This document shows positions 34,057 to 47,017 of a stretch of DNA of 63,454 nt, one piece after another. The position numbers were made by a program, and so were the translations under genes. The stretch comes from an uncultured Holophagaceae bacterium (GTDB lineage: Bacteria > Acidobacteriota > Holophagae > Holophagales > Holophagaceae). The notes beneath the pieces are model-generated. The model searched no databases, had not been told where the DNA came from, and saw only the letters and a program-made list of their open reading frames with translations. The stretch lies in assembly GCA_903913215.1 (NCBI GenBank), contig CAIWKE010000016.1, positions 1 to 63,454 of the forward strand, read 5' to 3'. Position 1 is the first letter of the stretch; every line of letters begins with the position of its first letter.

Positions 34057-34839
34057 TCAGCTTTTGGGGAGCTCTTCCAGCATCTGCCGCAGGCGCCCGA
34101 GTTCCTTGGACTTGAAGGCGTGGCGGGTCTGCTCCAGCACTTCGATGCTTTCCGCCACGGCCTTCTGGTAAGTCTCCAGGCGGGGGCAGAGCTGGATGGC
34201 GCAGGGCATGGGCGCGCTGCCATCCCCCAGGCTCGACTCGAAAAGGGCCTTCATGTCCAAGAGCACCCCGGCAATGTTGCCCATGGCGAGGCCGAGCACG
34301 TCCCGGGTGATATCCCGGTCGCGGCCATCGGCACTGCGGGCCGGGCTGACCTGGAGCTGATCCAGGTCCTGCACCCAGCCGGCCAGGCGACCCCGGGCAG
34401 AGCGGATGGCCAGGCGGGTACGGAGGTTGGCTCCGGTCCGGCGGATGGTCTCGGAGAGCACTTCCAGTTCCACAGGCTTGGTGAGGTAGGCGGCCACCGG
34501 GAGGTTCACAGCCCGCATGGCCGTGTCCACGCTGGGATGGGCCGTCACGAGGATGATGGGCAGGTCCGGTCGCTGAGCGCCCACGAACTGGATGAAGGCC
34601 AGGTCCTCGTTGCCGGGCATGCGGATATCGGAGACCAGCACGTCGAAGCCCTGGACCTCCAGGTGGGCCTTGGCCTCGGTGGCATCCCGGGCGGTCTCCA
34701 CCAGGAAGCCGTCCATGCGGAGCAGCTCGGCCATGGCGTTCAGGTAGATCTCCTCATCGTCCGCCAGCAGGACCCGGAGCGGGGAATCGATCGGAAGCAT
34801 CATGATGCTCAGCGTTTCGGCCTTGCGGCGGGGGCTCAT
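34057..34839 (-). CDS. Response regulator with helical C-terminal domain
   Basis: The 260-residue protein has an N-terminal receiver at about 18-135: VLLADDEEIYLNAM, phospho-acceptor in VLVSDIRMPGNEDL (about residue 69) and lysine in AYLTKPVELEVL. The C-terminal 120 residues are mainly helical and are not a DNA-binding, GGDEF, EAL or HD-GYP domain that I recognise; they may be an interaction domain. The ATG at 34803 is an alternative start that would remove a basic leader. It stands alone, divergent from deoC, and its stop codon lies in a hairpin. Confidence 0.8.
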   Translation of the reverse strand: MSPRRKAETLSIMMLPIDSPLRVLLADDEEIYLNAMAELLRMDGFLVETARDATEAKAHLEVQGFDVLVSDIRMPGNEDLAFIQFVGAQRPDLPIILVTAHPSVDTAMRAVNLPVAAYLTKPVELEVLSETIRRTGANLRTRLAIRSARGRLAGWVQDLDQLQVSPARSADGRDRDITRDVLGLAMGNIAGVLLDMKALFESSLGDGSAPMPCAIQLCPRLETYQKAVAESIEVLEQTRHAFKSKELGRLRQMLEELPKS

Positions 34840-34890
34840 GAGTATCGGCCGGATGCCATACTGGCAGAGTAGTGATTCATTGGAGCGGAC

Positions 34891-35601
34891 ATGACGGAAG
34901 CCTTACCCACACCCCCCGCAACCCATGCTGGCATCGACCGCGCCCTGGCCGCCCGGATCGACCACACCCTCCTGAAGCCAGAGGCCACAGCCACTGAGAT
35001 CGACCGGCTCTGCCAGGAAGCCAGGGAGTACGGGTTCTGGTCCGTCTGCGTGAACTCTGGCTGGGTTCGCCGAGCTAAGGCGCAGCTCCAGGGTTCCCCG
35101 GTGAAGGTGTGTTGCGTGGTGGGCTTCCCCCTGGGCGCCATGGACCCTGAGTCCAAGGCCTTCGAGACCCGGCAGGCCGTAGCCCACGGGGCCGACGAGA
35201 TCGACATGGTGCTCAACGTGGGTGCCCTCAAGTCCGGGGATCTGGCCCTGGTGGAACAGGACATCCGGGGGGTGGTGCAGGCCGCTCCGGGCCGCATCAC
35301 CAAGGTGATCCTGGAGACAGGCCTGCTCACGGACGAGGAGAAGGTCAAGACCTGCCTCATCTGCAAAGCAGCCGGGGCCGGTTTCGTGAAGACCTCCACG
35401 GGTTTCGCGAAGGGCAGCGCCGCCACCGAGGCCGACATCGCCCTCATGCGGAAGACCGTGGGGCCCGACATGGGCGTGAAGGCCTCTGGCGGGGTGCGCT
35501 CCCTGGCGGACGCCCAGAAGATGCTCGCCGCCGGGGCCACCCGCATCGGCGCCAGCTCTGGCGTGGCCATCGTCACCGGGGGCGTGGGACAGGGGTACTG
35601 A
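34891..35601 (+). CDS. deoC: Deoxyribose-phosphate aldolase
   Basis: This 236-residue class I aldolase of the DeoC family has a TIM barrel with [19 protein letters not shown] near the start, [16 protein letters not shown] (about 107-122), the helper lysine in KVILETGLL (about 144-152), the Schiff-base lysine in GFVKTSTGF (about 171-179) and [12 protein letters not shown] (about 204-215). It splits 2-deoxyribose-5-phosphate to acetaldehyde and glyceraldehyde-3-phosphate in deoxynucleoside catabolism. It is monocistronic here: divergent from a response regulator and followed by about 145 bases before the beta-oxidation genes. It may complement the nucleoside importer at 4.5-9.2 kb, though no deoxynucleoside phosphorylase is visible. 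Confidence 0.93.
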   Translation: MTEALPTPPATHAGIDRALAARIDHTLLKPEATATEIDRLCQEAREYGFWSVCVNSGWVRRAKAQLQGSPVKVCCVVGFPLGAMDPESKAFETRQAVAHGADEIDMVLNVGALKSGDLALVEQDIRGVVQAAPGRITKVILETGLLTDEEKVKTCLICKAAGAGFVKTSTGFAKGSAATEADIALMRKTVGPDMGVKASGGVRSLADAQKMLAAGATRIGASSGVAIVTGGVGQGY

Positions 35602-35745
35602 GCCTGAGCCAGACTTACTCCAGGTAGGCACAGGTTCAGCATTTGCGCACTTTTCAGGCGACAAGGGCCCGCTCCTTGTTCAGGATATGAGCACCCTCCA
35701 CCCGATGCGCGCCACCTGAACCAGCCCTGCCCGAAGGAGCCTCTC

Positions 35746-37380
35746 ATGAGCCTGCTGCCCGGCCAGATGATGCAGCTGCCACTGCTGATCTCAAGCCTCA
35801 TCACCCATGCGGCCCGCCACAGCGGTGATACGGAAATCGTCTCCAAACGCGTGGAGGGGGACCTCCACCGCTACACCTGGGCCAAGGCCGAGCTGCGCTC
35901 CCGCAAGCTCGCCCAGGCCCTGGCGCGCCTGGGCTGCCAGCCCGGCGACCGAGTGGGCACCCTGGCCTGGAACGGCTATCGCCACTTGGAGATCTACTAC
36001 GGCACCTCGGGTACAGGCCTGGTCTGCCACACGGTGAACCCCCGCCTCTTCCCGGACCAGATCACCTGGATCATCAACGATGCCGCGGACAAGGTCCTCT
36101 GCTTCGACCTGAACCTGTTGCCCCTGGTGGAGAAGCTGGCCCCCGCCTGCACCACGGTGAAGCACTTCGTGCTGCTGGGCTTCCGGGAGCAGCTGCCCCC
36201 TGAGACCGCCATTCCCAACCTGCTGGCCTACGAAGACCTCATCGCAGCAGAAGATGGGGACCTGGCCTGGCCCACCTTCGACGAGAACACGGCCTCCAGC
36301 ATCTGTTACACCTCCGGCACCACGGGCGATCCGAAAGGCGCCGTCTACAGCCACCGCTCCACAGTGCTGCACAGCTTCGGCGCGGCCCTGCCGGACTCCA
36401 TGAACATCAGCTCCCGGGACGTGGTGCTGCCCGTGGTGCCCATGTTCCATGTCAACGCCTGGGGCATCCCCTACTCCGCCGCCATGATCGGCTGCAAGCT
36501 GGTCTTCCCGGGCCCGCATCTGGACGGCAAGTCCCTCTACGACCTCTTCGAGGCCGAGCAGGTCACCTTCAGCGCCGGTGTGCCCACGGTCTGGCTGGGC
36601 CTGCTGAACCACGTGCAGGCGAACGGCCTGAAGTTCAGCTCCTTCAAGTCCACAGTCATCGGCGGCGCCGCCTGCCCGGCCTCCATGATCCAGACCCTGG
36701 AGGATGACTTCAACGTTGAGGTCGTCCACGCCTGGGGCATGACGGAGCTCTCACCCCTGGGCACCCTGTCCCGCCTGAGGTCCAAGCACCTGGGCCTCTC
36801 CAAGGCCGAGCAGCGGGCCCTCCTGGCCAAGCAGGGCAAGGTCATTTACGGCATCGATATGCAGATCGTGAATGCCGACGGCCAGGTCCAGCCCTGGGAT
36901 GGTGAGGCCTCCGGGGACCTCCTGGTGCGCGGTCACTGGGTCATCAACAGCTACTTCGGCAAGGCGAATGCGCCCTTGAGGGACGGCTGGTTCCCAACCG
37001 GGGACGTGGCCACCATCGACGCAGACGGCTTCATGCTCATCACGGACCGCAGCAAGGACGTCATCAAATCCGGGGGCGAGTGGATCAGCTCCATCGCCCT
37101 GGAGAACCTGGCCGTGGCCCATCCAGCAGTGCACCAGGCCGCCGTGATTTCCGTGGCCCATCCGCAGTGGGGTGAGCGGCCCCTGCTGACCGTGGTGCTG
37201 AAACCCGGCGCCACCGCCACCCGGGAGGATCTCCTGGCCTTCTACGAGGGCAAGATCCCCCGCTGGCAGGTACCCAACGATGTCATCTTCCTGCCTGAAC
37301 TGCCTCACACCGCCACCGGCAAGATCCAGAAGCTGAAGCTGCGCGAGGCCTTCCGCAACCACCAGTGGTCCGAGCTCTGA
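35746..37380 (+). CDS. Long/medium-chain fatty-acid-CoA ligase
   Basis: This 544-residue AMP-forming ligase of the ANL superfamily contains [20 protein letters not shown] (about 186-205), a conserved region [16 protein letters not shown] (about 229-244), [14 protein letters not shown] (about 328-341), [20 protein letters not shown] (about 413-432) and the catalytic lysine in [14 protein letters not shown] near residue 530. It resembles the 540-residue fatty-acid ligases that act on medium to long chains. AAGGAG upstream of the ATG is a good ribosome binding site. It heads a run with a fused hydratase/dehydrogenase and a thiolase, so it supplies acyl-CoA for beta-oxidation. No acyl-CoA dehydrogenase is in this run; the one at 22.6 kb could serve. 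Confidence 0.9.
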   Translation: MSLLPGQMMQLPLLISSLITHAARHSGDTEIVSKRVEGDLHRYTWAKAELRSRKLAQALARLGCQPGDRVGTLAWNGYRHLEIYYGTSGTGLVCHTVNPRLFPDQITWIINDAADKVLCFDLNLLPLVEKLAPACTTVKHFVLLGFREQLPPETAIPNLLAYEDLIAAEDGDLAWPTFDENTASSICYTSGTTGDPKGAVYSHRSTVLHSFGAALPDSMNISSRDVVLPVVPMFHVNAWGIPYSAAMIGCKLVFPGPHLDGKSLYDLFEAEQVTFSAGVPTVWLGLLNHVQANGLKFSSFKSTVIGGAACPASMIQTLEDDFNVEVVHAWGMTELSPLGTLSRLRSKHLGLSKAEQRALLAKQGKVIYGIDMQIVNADGQVQPWDGEASGDLLVRGHWVINSYFGKANAPLRDGWFPTGDVATIDADGFMLITDRSKDVIKSGGEWISSIALENLAVAHPAVHQAAVISVAHPQWGERPLLTVVLKPGATATREDLLAFYEGKIPRWQVPNDVIFLPELPHTATGKIQKLKLREAFRNHQWSEL

Positions 37381-37416
37381 GCCCAACCTTCCACCTTCCT
37401 TCCAGGAGCAGCACCC

Positions 37417-40736
<3,320 letters not shown>

Positions 40737-40749
40737 CCCAGCCGGATTC

Positions 40750-41751
40750 ATGCAGATCGTCCACCCGCACCCACCTGCCCCCGGAGAGGCCCTGGAGCTT
40801 CTTCCGGGGCTCCGGTGGCTGCGCATGCCCCTGCCCTTCGCCCTGGACCATGTGAACCTCTGGCTGCTCCAGGACGAGGGTGGCTGGACCGCCGTGGACA
40901 CGGGCTTTGATGTGGCTCCCATCCGTGCGGCCTGGGATCAGGTTCTACCCGAGCACCCCCTGGTGCGCCTGCTGGTGACCCACTTCCACCCGGATCACCT
41001 GGGCCTGGCCAGCCACCTCCAGGCCCGCACGGGGGCCCCGCTATGGATCCCGCCCCAGGAATATGCTTTCGCCCAGTTCTATTTTCACCAGGTGGGTGGC
41101 TGCAGCGTGGCCGCCACCGCCAAAACCTTCCGCAGCCACGGCCTGCCCGACCCAGAACTCCAGGTACTCCAGCACCTAGGAAATACCTACCGCATAGGCG
41201 TGCCAGAGCTGCCCGAGACCTACCAGCCCATCCAGCCGGGCCAGACCTTGTGCATCGGTGGCCAAGCCTGGCGAGTGATCAGCGGCCACGGCCACTCCCC
41301 TGAGCATGCCAGCCTCCACTGTGCGGAGTTGGGGGTCCTCATCTCCGGGGACATGTTGCTGCCCCGGATCTCCACTAACATCGGCCACTCCCCCGCCACC
41401 CCTGCGGCCGACACCCTGGGCCGCTTCCTGGAATCCCTGGAGCACTTCCGGGATCTGCCCACCGATACCCTGGTCCTGCCCTCCCATGGCCTTCCCTTCC
41501 GGGGCATCCAGACGCGCATCGACCAGCTTCGGGCCCACCACGCAGAGCGCTGCGACGTGCTGCTGGAAGCCTGCCGGCCTGGGCCACAAAGTGCCTACGG
41601 CCTCATGCCAGCACTCTTCCAACGGGACATCCAGGATCCGCACCAGACCTACTTCGCCATGAACGAGGCCATCGCCCACCTGGTCTATCTGGAACGGCAG
41701 GGGAAGCTGACTCGACGGACAAATGGGGGCCGCATCCGCTTCTCGGCCTAG
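40750..41751 (+). CDS. MBL-fold metallohydrolase
   Basis: This 333-residue metallo-beta-lactamase-fold protein has the zinc motif THFHPDHLGLA (about residues 77-87), a second ligand in VISGHGHSPEHASLHCAE (about 176-193), an aspartate in LISGDMLLPRIST and a late histidine in VLPSHGLPFRG, so the di-metal site looks complete. The C-terminal helical extension with THAERCD-like helices is typical of LACTB2/RNase-Z-adjacent hydrolases. Position directly after fadA suggests it could act as a thioesterase or detoxify a lactone or thioester from beta-oxidation, but nothing in the sequence defines the substrate. It may be co-transcribed with the fad genes. Confidence 0.82.
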   Translation: MQIVHPHPPAPGEALELLPGLRWLRMPLPFALDHVNLWLLQDEGGWTAVDTGFDVAPIRAAWDQVLPEHPLVRLLVTHFHPDHLGLASHLQARTGAPLWIPPQEYAFAQFYFHQVGGCSVAATAKTFRSHGLPDPELQVLQHLGNTYRIGVPELPETYQPIQPGQTLCIGGQAWRVISGHGHSPEHASLHCAELGVLISGDMLLPRISTNIGHSPATPAADTLGRFLESLEHFRDLPTDTLVLPSHGLPFRGIQTRIDQLRAHHAERCDVLLEACRPGPQSAYGLMPALFQRDIQDPHQTYFAMNEAIAHLVYLERQGKLTRRTNGGRIRFSA

Positions 41752-42005
41752 AGCGCCGGGTGCCGGGTCATCCTGCGCCGCTCGGGCAGAAGACCGCCCC
41801 GGTACATGGCCTTCTTGGATTCATACCCCAGCGTCTGCTGGAGCGCCTCCGCCAGATCCCTGGGATCGAAGTAGGTGATTCCCTGAAACTCCCACTCCCA
41901 GCAGTCGGGGGAGTAGTAAACATTGAAGATGGCATCGCCAATTCGGCAACTTCCGCCGCTTGGAGTCCGGGCCGTGAGGGTTTTGATGGTGTCCTCCAGG
42001 GTCAT
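41748..42005 (-). CDS. Small protein of unknown function (85 residues)
   Basis: I do not recognise this protein. It is soluble, with no signal or membrane segment. The middle reads FNVYYSPDCWEWEFQGITYF, aromatic-rich like a small beta sheet, followed by a helix (LAEALQQTLGYESKKAMYR). The start is well supported: GAGGAGGT lies six bases ahead of the ATG at 42005, one of the strongest ribosome binding sites in the window. The stop overlaps the end of the MBL gene by four bases on the other strand. It lies between two unrelated operons, so context gives no function. Confidence 0.65.
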   Translation of the reverse strand: MTLEDTIKTLTARTPSGGSCRIGDAIFNVYYSPDCWEWEFQGITYFDPRDLAEALQQTLGYESKKAMYRGGLLPERRRMTRHPAL

Positions 42006-42091
42006 AAATTACCTCCTCGGGAAGAAGCCTCTCCTAATGTCGGTTCCTGGTGACCCAGGGCAATAGCCCCCTATAGCGTTATATGAACAAA

Positions 42092-42121
42092 CTTTCGGCC
42101 ACCCCGGGGGGTGGCCGAAAG
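42092..42121 (-). terminator. Intrinsic terminator of the TonB receptor gene
   Basis: CTTTCGGCCACC (42092-42103) pairs exactly with 42110-42121, extendable through the CCGGGG loop. On the - strand it is followed by TTTGTTC, and it lies 34 bases past the receptor stop codon. This is the clearest terminator in the window. Confidence 0.75.
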
Positions 42122-42154
42122 GTCTAAGTATCCAAGGCCCAATCGGGCCGGGGA

Positions 42155-45133
42155 TCAGAACACGAACTTGACGCCCAGCTGGGTGCGGCGGGGGGCCATG
42201 TAAGTCTGCGGGATGCTGAAGAGCCCGCCGTTCACGCTTTCGTTGACGGCGGTGACAGTCTGGCGGTTGAAGACGTTGAAGATGTCCAGGGTGCCGGACA
42301 GGTTCAGGTTCTTCTTCTTCCAGAAAGTCTGGGTGTAGCTCAGGTCCACCTGGTAGTGGGCAGGTAGGACCCGTGAGCCTGCGGGCTCGGCATAGCGGGC
42401 CGTATCGCTGGTGCTCGTGGAACCCGTGGCGGTGATGAGGGGCTTGTAGGGCAGGTAGGAATTCGCCTGCCAGTGCTGGCCCGACTGGTAGACGGCGAAG
42501 ACGCCCAGCTTGCCATCCCAGGGGAAGGAGTAGCTGCCGTAGAGCTTCAGCTTGTGGCGCTGATCGCCCGCTAGGTTGCCGTACTTGTTGTCCCAGATCT
42601 GGGTGCCGGCGCTATCCGCGATGTTCGAGGAACCCACGAAGATGTTGGAGTCATTGGCAGAGCCGTTACTGGAGTTGTCCTGGTCGAAGTTGCCGTAGTA
42701 GTGGCTCCAGGTGTAGGAGACGCTGGCGAAGGCATTGGCACCGCGCCACTCGGTCTCGGAGGAGACCTCGTAGAACTTGGTGAAGGCCCCATCCAGCTGG
42801 GCGATGACGGCGGACGTGTTGCCGTTCATGGCCGTGCCGCCGCCGCCCAGGTTGCTCAGCAGGGTGGCGAGGTTGGGAATGTAGAGGGTGTTGGGGACGC
42901 CCGCGGGCGGGTTGTAGACCACCCGAGAGTTGTTGGGGGTGTCTTCCCAGAAGTTCACACTCTTGCGGTAGCGGCCATAGAGGCGGCTCGTGAGGCCCTG
43001 ACCCAGGTCCTTGGTGGTGCCCACCAGGATTTCATCGGTGTGGCGAGGTTTGATGTCAGGGGTAAAGAGCTTGCCCATGGACACCGCGTCTGCGCCCTGG
43101 CCGATGAGCTTGCCGTTGGCGTCGAAGTAGACGTTGATGGTGCCCACCAGATTGCGGGCCCAGGAGGCGGCACGCGGCAGCGAGGACGTGGAGGGGACGT
43201 AGCGCGCGAAATTCGCGTAGACCGTGTCCTCCTTGGTGTAGTTCCAGGTCACGCCCAGCCTGGGCTGGAGGGTGTCCTTCCACTTGATCTCGTGCTCCAG
43301 GTAGGAGGCACCGGGAGCCAGCGCATAGCCAGAGGCCGTGCTGGAGTCATTGCGGATGCCCATACCGTACATCTTGTCATTGCTGATCAGCAGGCCGACA
43401 TTGAAGGTGAAGGCCTGCCAGCGGACCTTGTCGTTGAACTCGAGGTTCTGGGACTGGTACTCAGAGTGGATGCCCGCCGCATGGCCGAGGCCCTGCTGGT
43501 AGACCGAGGCCGAGTAGGTGTAGGGCAGGCCCACACCGATCAGGGCACTGGTGGGGATCTTGGAGTTGGCGAAGTTGGTGCTGATGGAGCCCCAGCCATT
43601 GGAGACGCGATAGAGATCCTCCATCTCCTTCCAGGTCTGGTAGCCCGCGTGCAGCTCGTGGGTCACCGTGGTGCCATAGGTGCCATCCCAGGCCAGCTGG
43701 TAGTTCTTGCGGAAGAAGTTGTCGGTGTTGATGGAGGGATAGCCACCGACGGTGCCGCCGCCGATGAAGCCAGCCGCAGTGGCCGTGGCCCCGGTACCGG
43801 CATAGCCGTACTGATTGATCAGGCCGATGAGGTTCGCATTGGTGCCGGCCTGGGCGACGGTGGGCAGGGTGAAGGCACCCTGAGTCGCGAGATGCGCGGG
43901 ATCCAGCAGGCTGGCGGCACTGTAGTCCAGGGTGGGATGCACGGCGGAGACAGTGTTCGGGTAGTCGCTAGAGTAGTTGCCGAAGTTCGTGAACTTGAAG
44001 TTCAGGTAGTTGTTGGGGGTGATGGCCCAGGAGGCCTCGATGGTGGTGATGGCCAAGGTGCCCTTGGCGCCATCACCCACGGAAGCCGGTGAGGTTCCGC
44101 CAATGCTGGTGTTGACGTCCGTCTCCGAGGAGTTGCGATAGCTGGCGTGGATGAGGATGTCGCTTGTGGGCGAATAGGTCAGCTTGCCGAAGTACTCGTT
44201 GCGCTTGGCACTGTACTCAGGGACCGGGCCATAGAGGTTAGAAGCATTCTGATGGCTGTCCGTGGGGCTGAAGAAGGACGCGAAGAAGAACAGCTTGTCC
44301 TTCACGATGGGACCGCCCACGTTGGCGACGCGGTGGAAGCTGCTGGTTTCGAACAGGCTGGTGCTGCCAGCAGGGCGGCGAGCCACAAGGCTGCCGGGAA
44401 TGTCCACCAGGATGATCTCACCGGCGAAGGTGTTGGTGCCCGACTTGCTGTTGGAGTTCATGGTGAAGCCAGCCGACCGGTTGAAGTCCGTGGCCGAGGC
44501 GCCGCCCTTGGTGATGGCCACCTGGTCGATGTCGTAGGAGGAGGCGTTCGAGCCCAGGGTGCCATACATGGGCAGGTTGACGTTGACGCCGTCCAGGAGG
44601 TGGACGTTGTCCTGGCCGCTGCCGCCGGCGTTGGGATCGCGGGTGCCCTGCTGGGAGTATGCGATGCCAGGGATGAGCTTAATCATCTCCTTGTAGCTCG
44701 TCAGGGGCATGGCGCCAAGGGTCTCCGAGCTGATGGAGGTCTTCAGCTCTGCGGAGGTGGCATCCACCATCGTGGCCTGGGAGACCACTTCAACCGTGGC
44801 ACCCACACTGGCGGCATCCACCATGCTCACGTTGACGGCGGTATTCTGCTGCAGGGCCACGGTGGCCGTGCGCTTCTCGGTCCCCTTGGTGGGGTTGGTG
44901 AAGGTCAGGACGTAGGCACCCGGGGGCAGGAAGGGCATGCGGTATTCGCCCGCCTCGTTGGTGACGGCCTTGCGGGGCATGGGGAGCACGTTGGAAGTGG
45001 CTTCGACCATGACACCAGATAGGCCCTTGCCCCCTTTCTGCGTGACCTTCCCCACGAGGGTTCCGGACTGCTGCGCCACCGCAGGCAGTGCGACCAAGAC
45101 CAGTGCCAAAGCACTCCAGTGCCTTTTGTGCAT
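42155..45133 (-). CDS. Oar-like TonB-dependent outer membrane receptor with CarboxypepD_reg domain
   Basis: The 992-residue receptor starts at the ATG at 45133, with GGAG six bases upstream, which gives a good signal peptide (MHKRHWSALALVLVALPAVA); the open frame runs further upstream to 45295 but that part is not protein-like. Residues about 25-105 form a carboxypeptidase-regulatory beta sandwich (GLSGVMVEATS, AGEYRMPFLPPGAYVLTF). A plug follows (about 115-235; SGQDNVHLLDGVNVNLPMYG, VAITKGGASATDFNRSAGF) and then a large beta-barrel ending in KFVF, with the terminal phenylalanine used for outer-membrane assembly. This plan is abundant in Acidobacteriota and Bacteroidota. With the sodium symporter upstream and the wall-sugar operon divergent, muropeptide or amino-sugar oligomer uptake is a reasonable inference. 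Confidence 0.88.
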   Translation of the reverse strand: MHKRHWSALALVLVALPAVAQQSGTLVGKVTQKGGKGLSGVMVEATSNVLPMPRKAVTNEAGEYRMPFLPPGAYVLTFTNPTKGTEKRTATVALQQNTAVNVSMVDAASVGATVEVVSQATMVDATSAELKTSISSETLGAMPLTSYKEMIKLIPGIAYSQQGTRDPNAGGSGQDNVHLLDGVNVNLPMYGTLGSNASSYDIDQVAITKGGASATDFNRSAGFTMNSNSKSGTNTFAGEIILVDIPGSLVARRPAGSTSLFETSSFHRVANVGGPIVKDKLFFFASFFSPTDSHQNASNLYGPVPEYSAKRNEYFGKLTYSPTSDILIHASYRNSSETDVNTSIGGTSPASVGDGAKGTLAITTIEASWAITPNNYLNFKFTNFGNYSSDYPNTVSAVHPTLDYSAASLLDPAHLATQGAFTLPTVAQAGTNANLIGLINQYGYAGTGATATAAGFIGGGTVGGYPSINTDNFFRKNYQLAWDGTYGTTVTHELHAGYQTWKEMEDLYRVSNGWGSISTNFANSKIPTSALIGVGLPYTYSASVYQQGLGHAAGIHSEYQSQNLEFNDKVRWQAFTFNVGLLISNDKMYGMGIRNDSSTASGYALAPGASYLEHEIKWKDTLQPRLGVTWNYTKEDTVYANFARYVPSTSSLPRAASWARNLVGTINVYFDANGKLIGQGADAVSMGKLFTPDIKPRHTDEILVGTTKDLGQGLTSRLYGRYRKSVNFWEDTPNNSRVVYNPPAGVPNTLYIPNLATLLSNLGGGGTAMNGNTSAVIAQLDGAFTKFYEVSSETEWRGANAFASVSYTWSHYYGNFDQDNSSNGSANDSNIFVGSSNIADSAGTQIWDNKYGNLAGDQRHKLKLYGSYSFPWDGKLGVFAVYQSGQHWQANSYLPYKPLITATGSTSTSDTARYAEPAGSRVLPAHYQVDLSYTQTFWKKKNLNLSGTLDIFNVFNRQTVTAVNESVNGGLFSIPQTYMAPRRTQLGVKFVF

Positions 45134-45368
45134 GTGTGTCTCCAAATATGAGGACGCGGAGCCGGGGGAGTTCCGGCGTCGTGGGAAGGCTTGAGATGCA
45201 GACTTTCTGTGTGGATCAGTTTTATATTGCCTGGATGGATTGTTCGAATGTTTTTCATGGCTGAAGGTGTTTTTTTTTCCGAAAGTCCACGCCATCCAAT
45301 GCCTATAACCCAGAGCTATGGATTTATAACTAGCACGCAGGCACTTCCGCAGGGACTGTCATCCGCCC

Positions 45369-46850
45369 TCAACTGGAGTCCGTGACCCAGGGCGGCCTGA
45401 TGGCCCAACTCAGGTTGCCCACCAGGATCGTCACGAGGCTGCCGATGACCGTGTGCCACGTGAAATCGATCTTCGTCGTGGCCAGCACCAGAACCATGGC
45501 CAGCAGCCCGCACACAAAGCCGATCATCGCGTCGACCTGGTTCGTCTTCGGGAAGAACAAGCCCAGGAAGAAGGTTCCCAGCAGGCCGCCGTAAGTGACC
45601 GACGCAATCTTCAAGCCCAGCTCGATCACCGGATTCTTCGTGTCCATGAACAGCATGGCGCCGCCAATGAGGAGGACGCCCCAGAGCAGGGTGAAGATGC
45701 GCGACCAGCGGAGCTCGCCCGCTTCATCCAGGGAGCGGCCCCACACCGTGAGCTTGAAGAGGTCAAGATAAGTGGAGGACGCCAGGGAGCTGATCGAGGA
45801 GGACAGGGTGCCCATGGCCGAGGCGAGCACGCCCGCCACCACCAGACCCGCCACCCCAGTGGGAAGGTTCTCCACAATGAACTTCGGGAAGACTTCGTCC
45901 GAGGTGGCCAGGCCCAGCTGCTGGAAGGTGGCGCCGCCGTAGAAGGCATAGAGGCAGAGCCCCAGCAGCAGGAAGAAGCCGAACTGCAGCAGGATGAAGG
46001 TGGCGTCCAGCATCAGGGCGCGCTGGCTGTCCCAGCGGCTGCGGCACCCCAGGAGGCGCTGCACCAGGAGTTGGTCCGTGCCATGGGAGGCCATGGTCAG
46101 GAAGGTTCCACCGAGCAGCCCCCCGAGCAGCGTGTAGGGCGCCCTGAGAAAGGAGGCGAGATCTATCCCGCCAGTGACATTGATGATCGCGAACTTGTGC
46201 TGGCCGTTCGTGGTGGCGAAGGTGACCACATCCGCCCAGCCGTGGGGCAGGCGGTGGAGGATGAGCAGCATGGAGGCCAGGGCCCCACCCAGATAGATGA
46301 AGAGCTGCACCACGTCCATGGCCACCACCGCCTTCAACCCGCCCAGGTAGGTGTAGATGAGCGTGAAGCCGCCGATCAGCAGGATGCTCGTGGGATAGTT
46401 CAGGCCCATGATGAGGTGGACGGGGATGGCCGTGGCGAAGAGGCGCACGCCCGATGCCAGCACGCGGGTGACGATGAACACCGAGGAGGTGAAGCGGCGT
46501 AGCGGGAGGCCAAAGCGCTTGCCAAGGAAGTCATAGGCCGTCTCCAGGTCGCCGCGGTAGTAAGCGGGAATGAACACGATGCTCACGATCAGGCGGCCGA
46601 TGAAGTAGCCCACCACCAACTGGAGGAAGAACAGGTTCCCCTTGAAGGCCAGGCCCGGGATGCTGATGAAGGTGAGGGTGCTGGTCTCGCTGGCGACGAT
46701 GGAGAAGCCCACGGACCACCAGGACAGCTCCTTCCCGCCCAGGAAGTAGTCCCGCGAGGAATGCTGCCGGCCCGAGATCAAGATGCCCGCCACCGTCACG
46801 CCCATGAGGTAGACCAGTACGATCAGGTAATCCAGAGGCTTGAAACCCAC
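45369..46850 (-). CDS. Sodium:solute symporter (SSS family)
   Basis: This 493-residue polytopic membrane protein has about 13 hydrophobic helices and SSS signatures: YFLGGKELSWWSVGFSIVAS (about 35-54), SIPGLAFKGNLFFLQ, a central FTLIYTYLGGLKAVVAMDVVQ (in part; about 153-173) and MASHGTDQLLVQRLLGCRS (about 255-273). The family co-transports sodium with sugars, amino acids, sialic acid and similar solutes. It starts with GTG, preceded by AGGA. The TonB receptor gene lies downstream on the same strand and a ROK repressor/NagA/MurQ operon is divergent, so an amino sugar, anhydro-sugar or muropeptide is a likely cargo; the sequence alone does not say which. Confidence 0.88.
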   Translation of the reverse strand: MGFKPLDYLIVLVYLMGVTVAGILISGRQHSSRDYFLGGKELSWWSVGFSIVASETSTLTFISIPGLAFKGNLFFLQLVVGYFIGRLIVSIVFIPAYYRGDLETAYDFLGKRFGLPLRRFTSSVFIVTRVLASGVRLFATAIPVHLIMGLNYPTSILLIGGFTLIYTYLGGLKAVVAMDVVQLFIYLGGALASMLLILHRLPHGWADVVTFATTNGQHKFAIINVTGGIDLASFLRAPYTLLGGLLGGTFLTMASHGTDQLLVQRLLGCRSRWDSQRALMLDATFILLQFGFFLLLGLCLYAFYGGATFQQLGLATSDEVFPKFIVENLPTGVAGLVVAGVLASAMGTLSSSISSLASSTYLDLFKLTVWGRSLDEAGELRWSRIFTLLWGVLLIGGAMLFMDTKNPVIELGLKIASVTYGGLLGTFFLGLFFPKTNQVDAMIGFVCGLLAMVLVLATTKIDFTWHTVIGSLVTILVGNLSWAIRPPWVTDSS

Positions 46851-46989
46851 AGGGGCATCCTTGAGTCAGGATCGGGACAGGGGACGATTCGGAGGTTATG
46901 TTTACAAAGTCAGGGGAGTTCACCCATGGTGGCCATGGCCGCAATGAATTACAAGTTTTTCCATATTTTTCATAAAGATTGTTTTCCCT

Positions 46990-47017
46990 TTGACGAGTAG
47001 TTTTAAGCCCCTATGAT
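46990..47017 (+). promoter_or_regulatory. Sigma-70-type promoter for the wall-sugar operon
   Basis: TTGACG (46990-46995) and TATGAT (47012-47017) are separated by 16 bases; each differs from consensus at one position. Transcription would start near 47024, giving a leader of about 60 bases before the ROK gene. The surrounding 46940-47060 is clearly AT-richer than the rest of the window, fitting a shared divergent control region with the symporter gene. No operator can be defined, though AT-rich TATTAATTTGTTTATT at 47039-47054 could be a repressor site. Confidence 0.6.

Noticed and set aside
33817-34223. Two short - strand frames across the gap and into the response regulator gene
   Set aside because: Arg/Ser-rich products without domains; one overlaps the response regulator in another frame and the other crosses the terminator-like hairpin.
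45134-45295. N-terminal extension of the TonB receptor to 45295
   Set aside because: The extra 54 residues are basic and not signal-like, while the ATG at 45133 has a ribosome binding site and a standard signal peptide.
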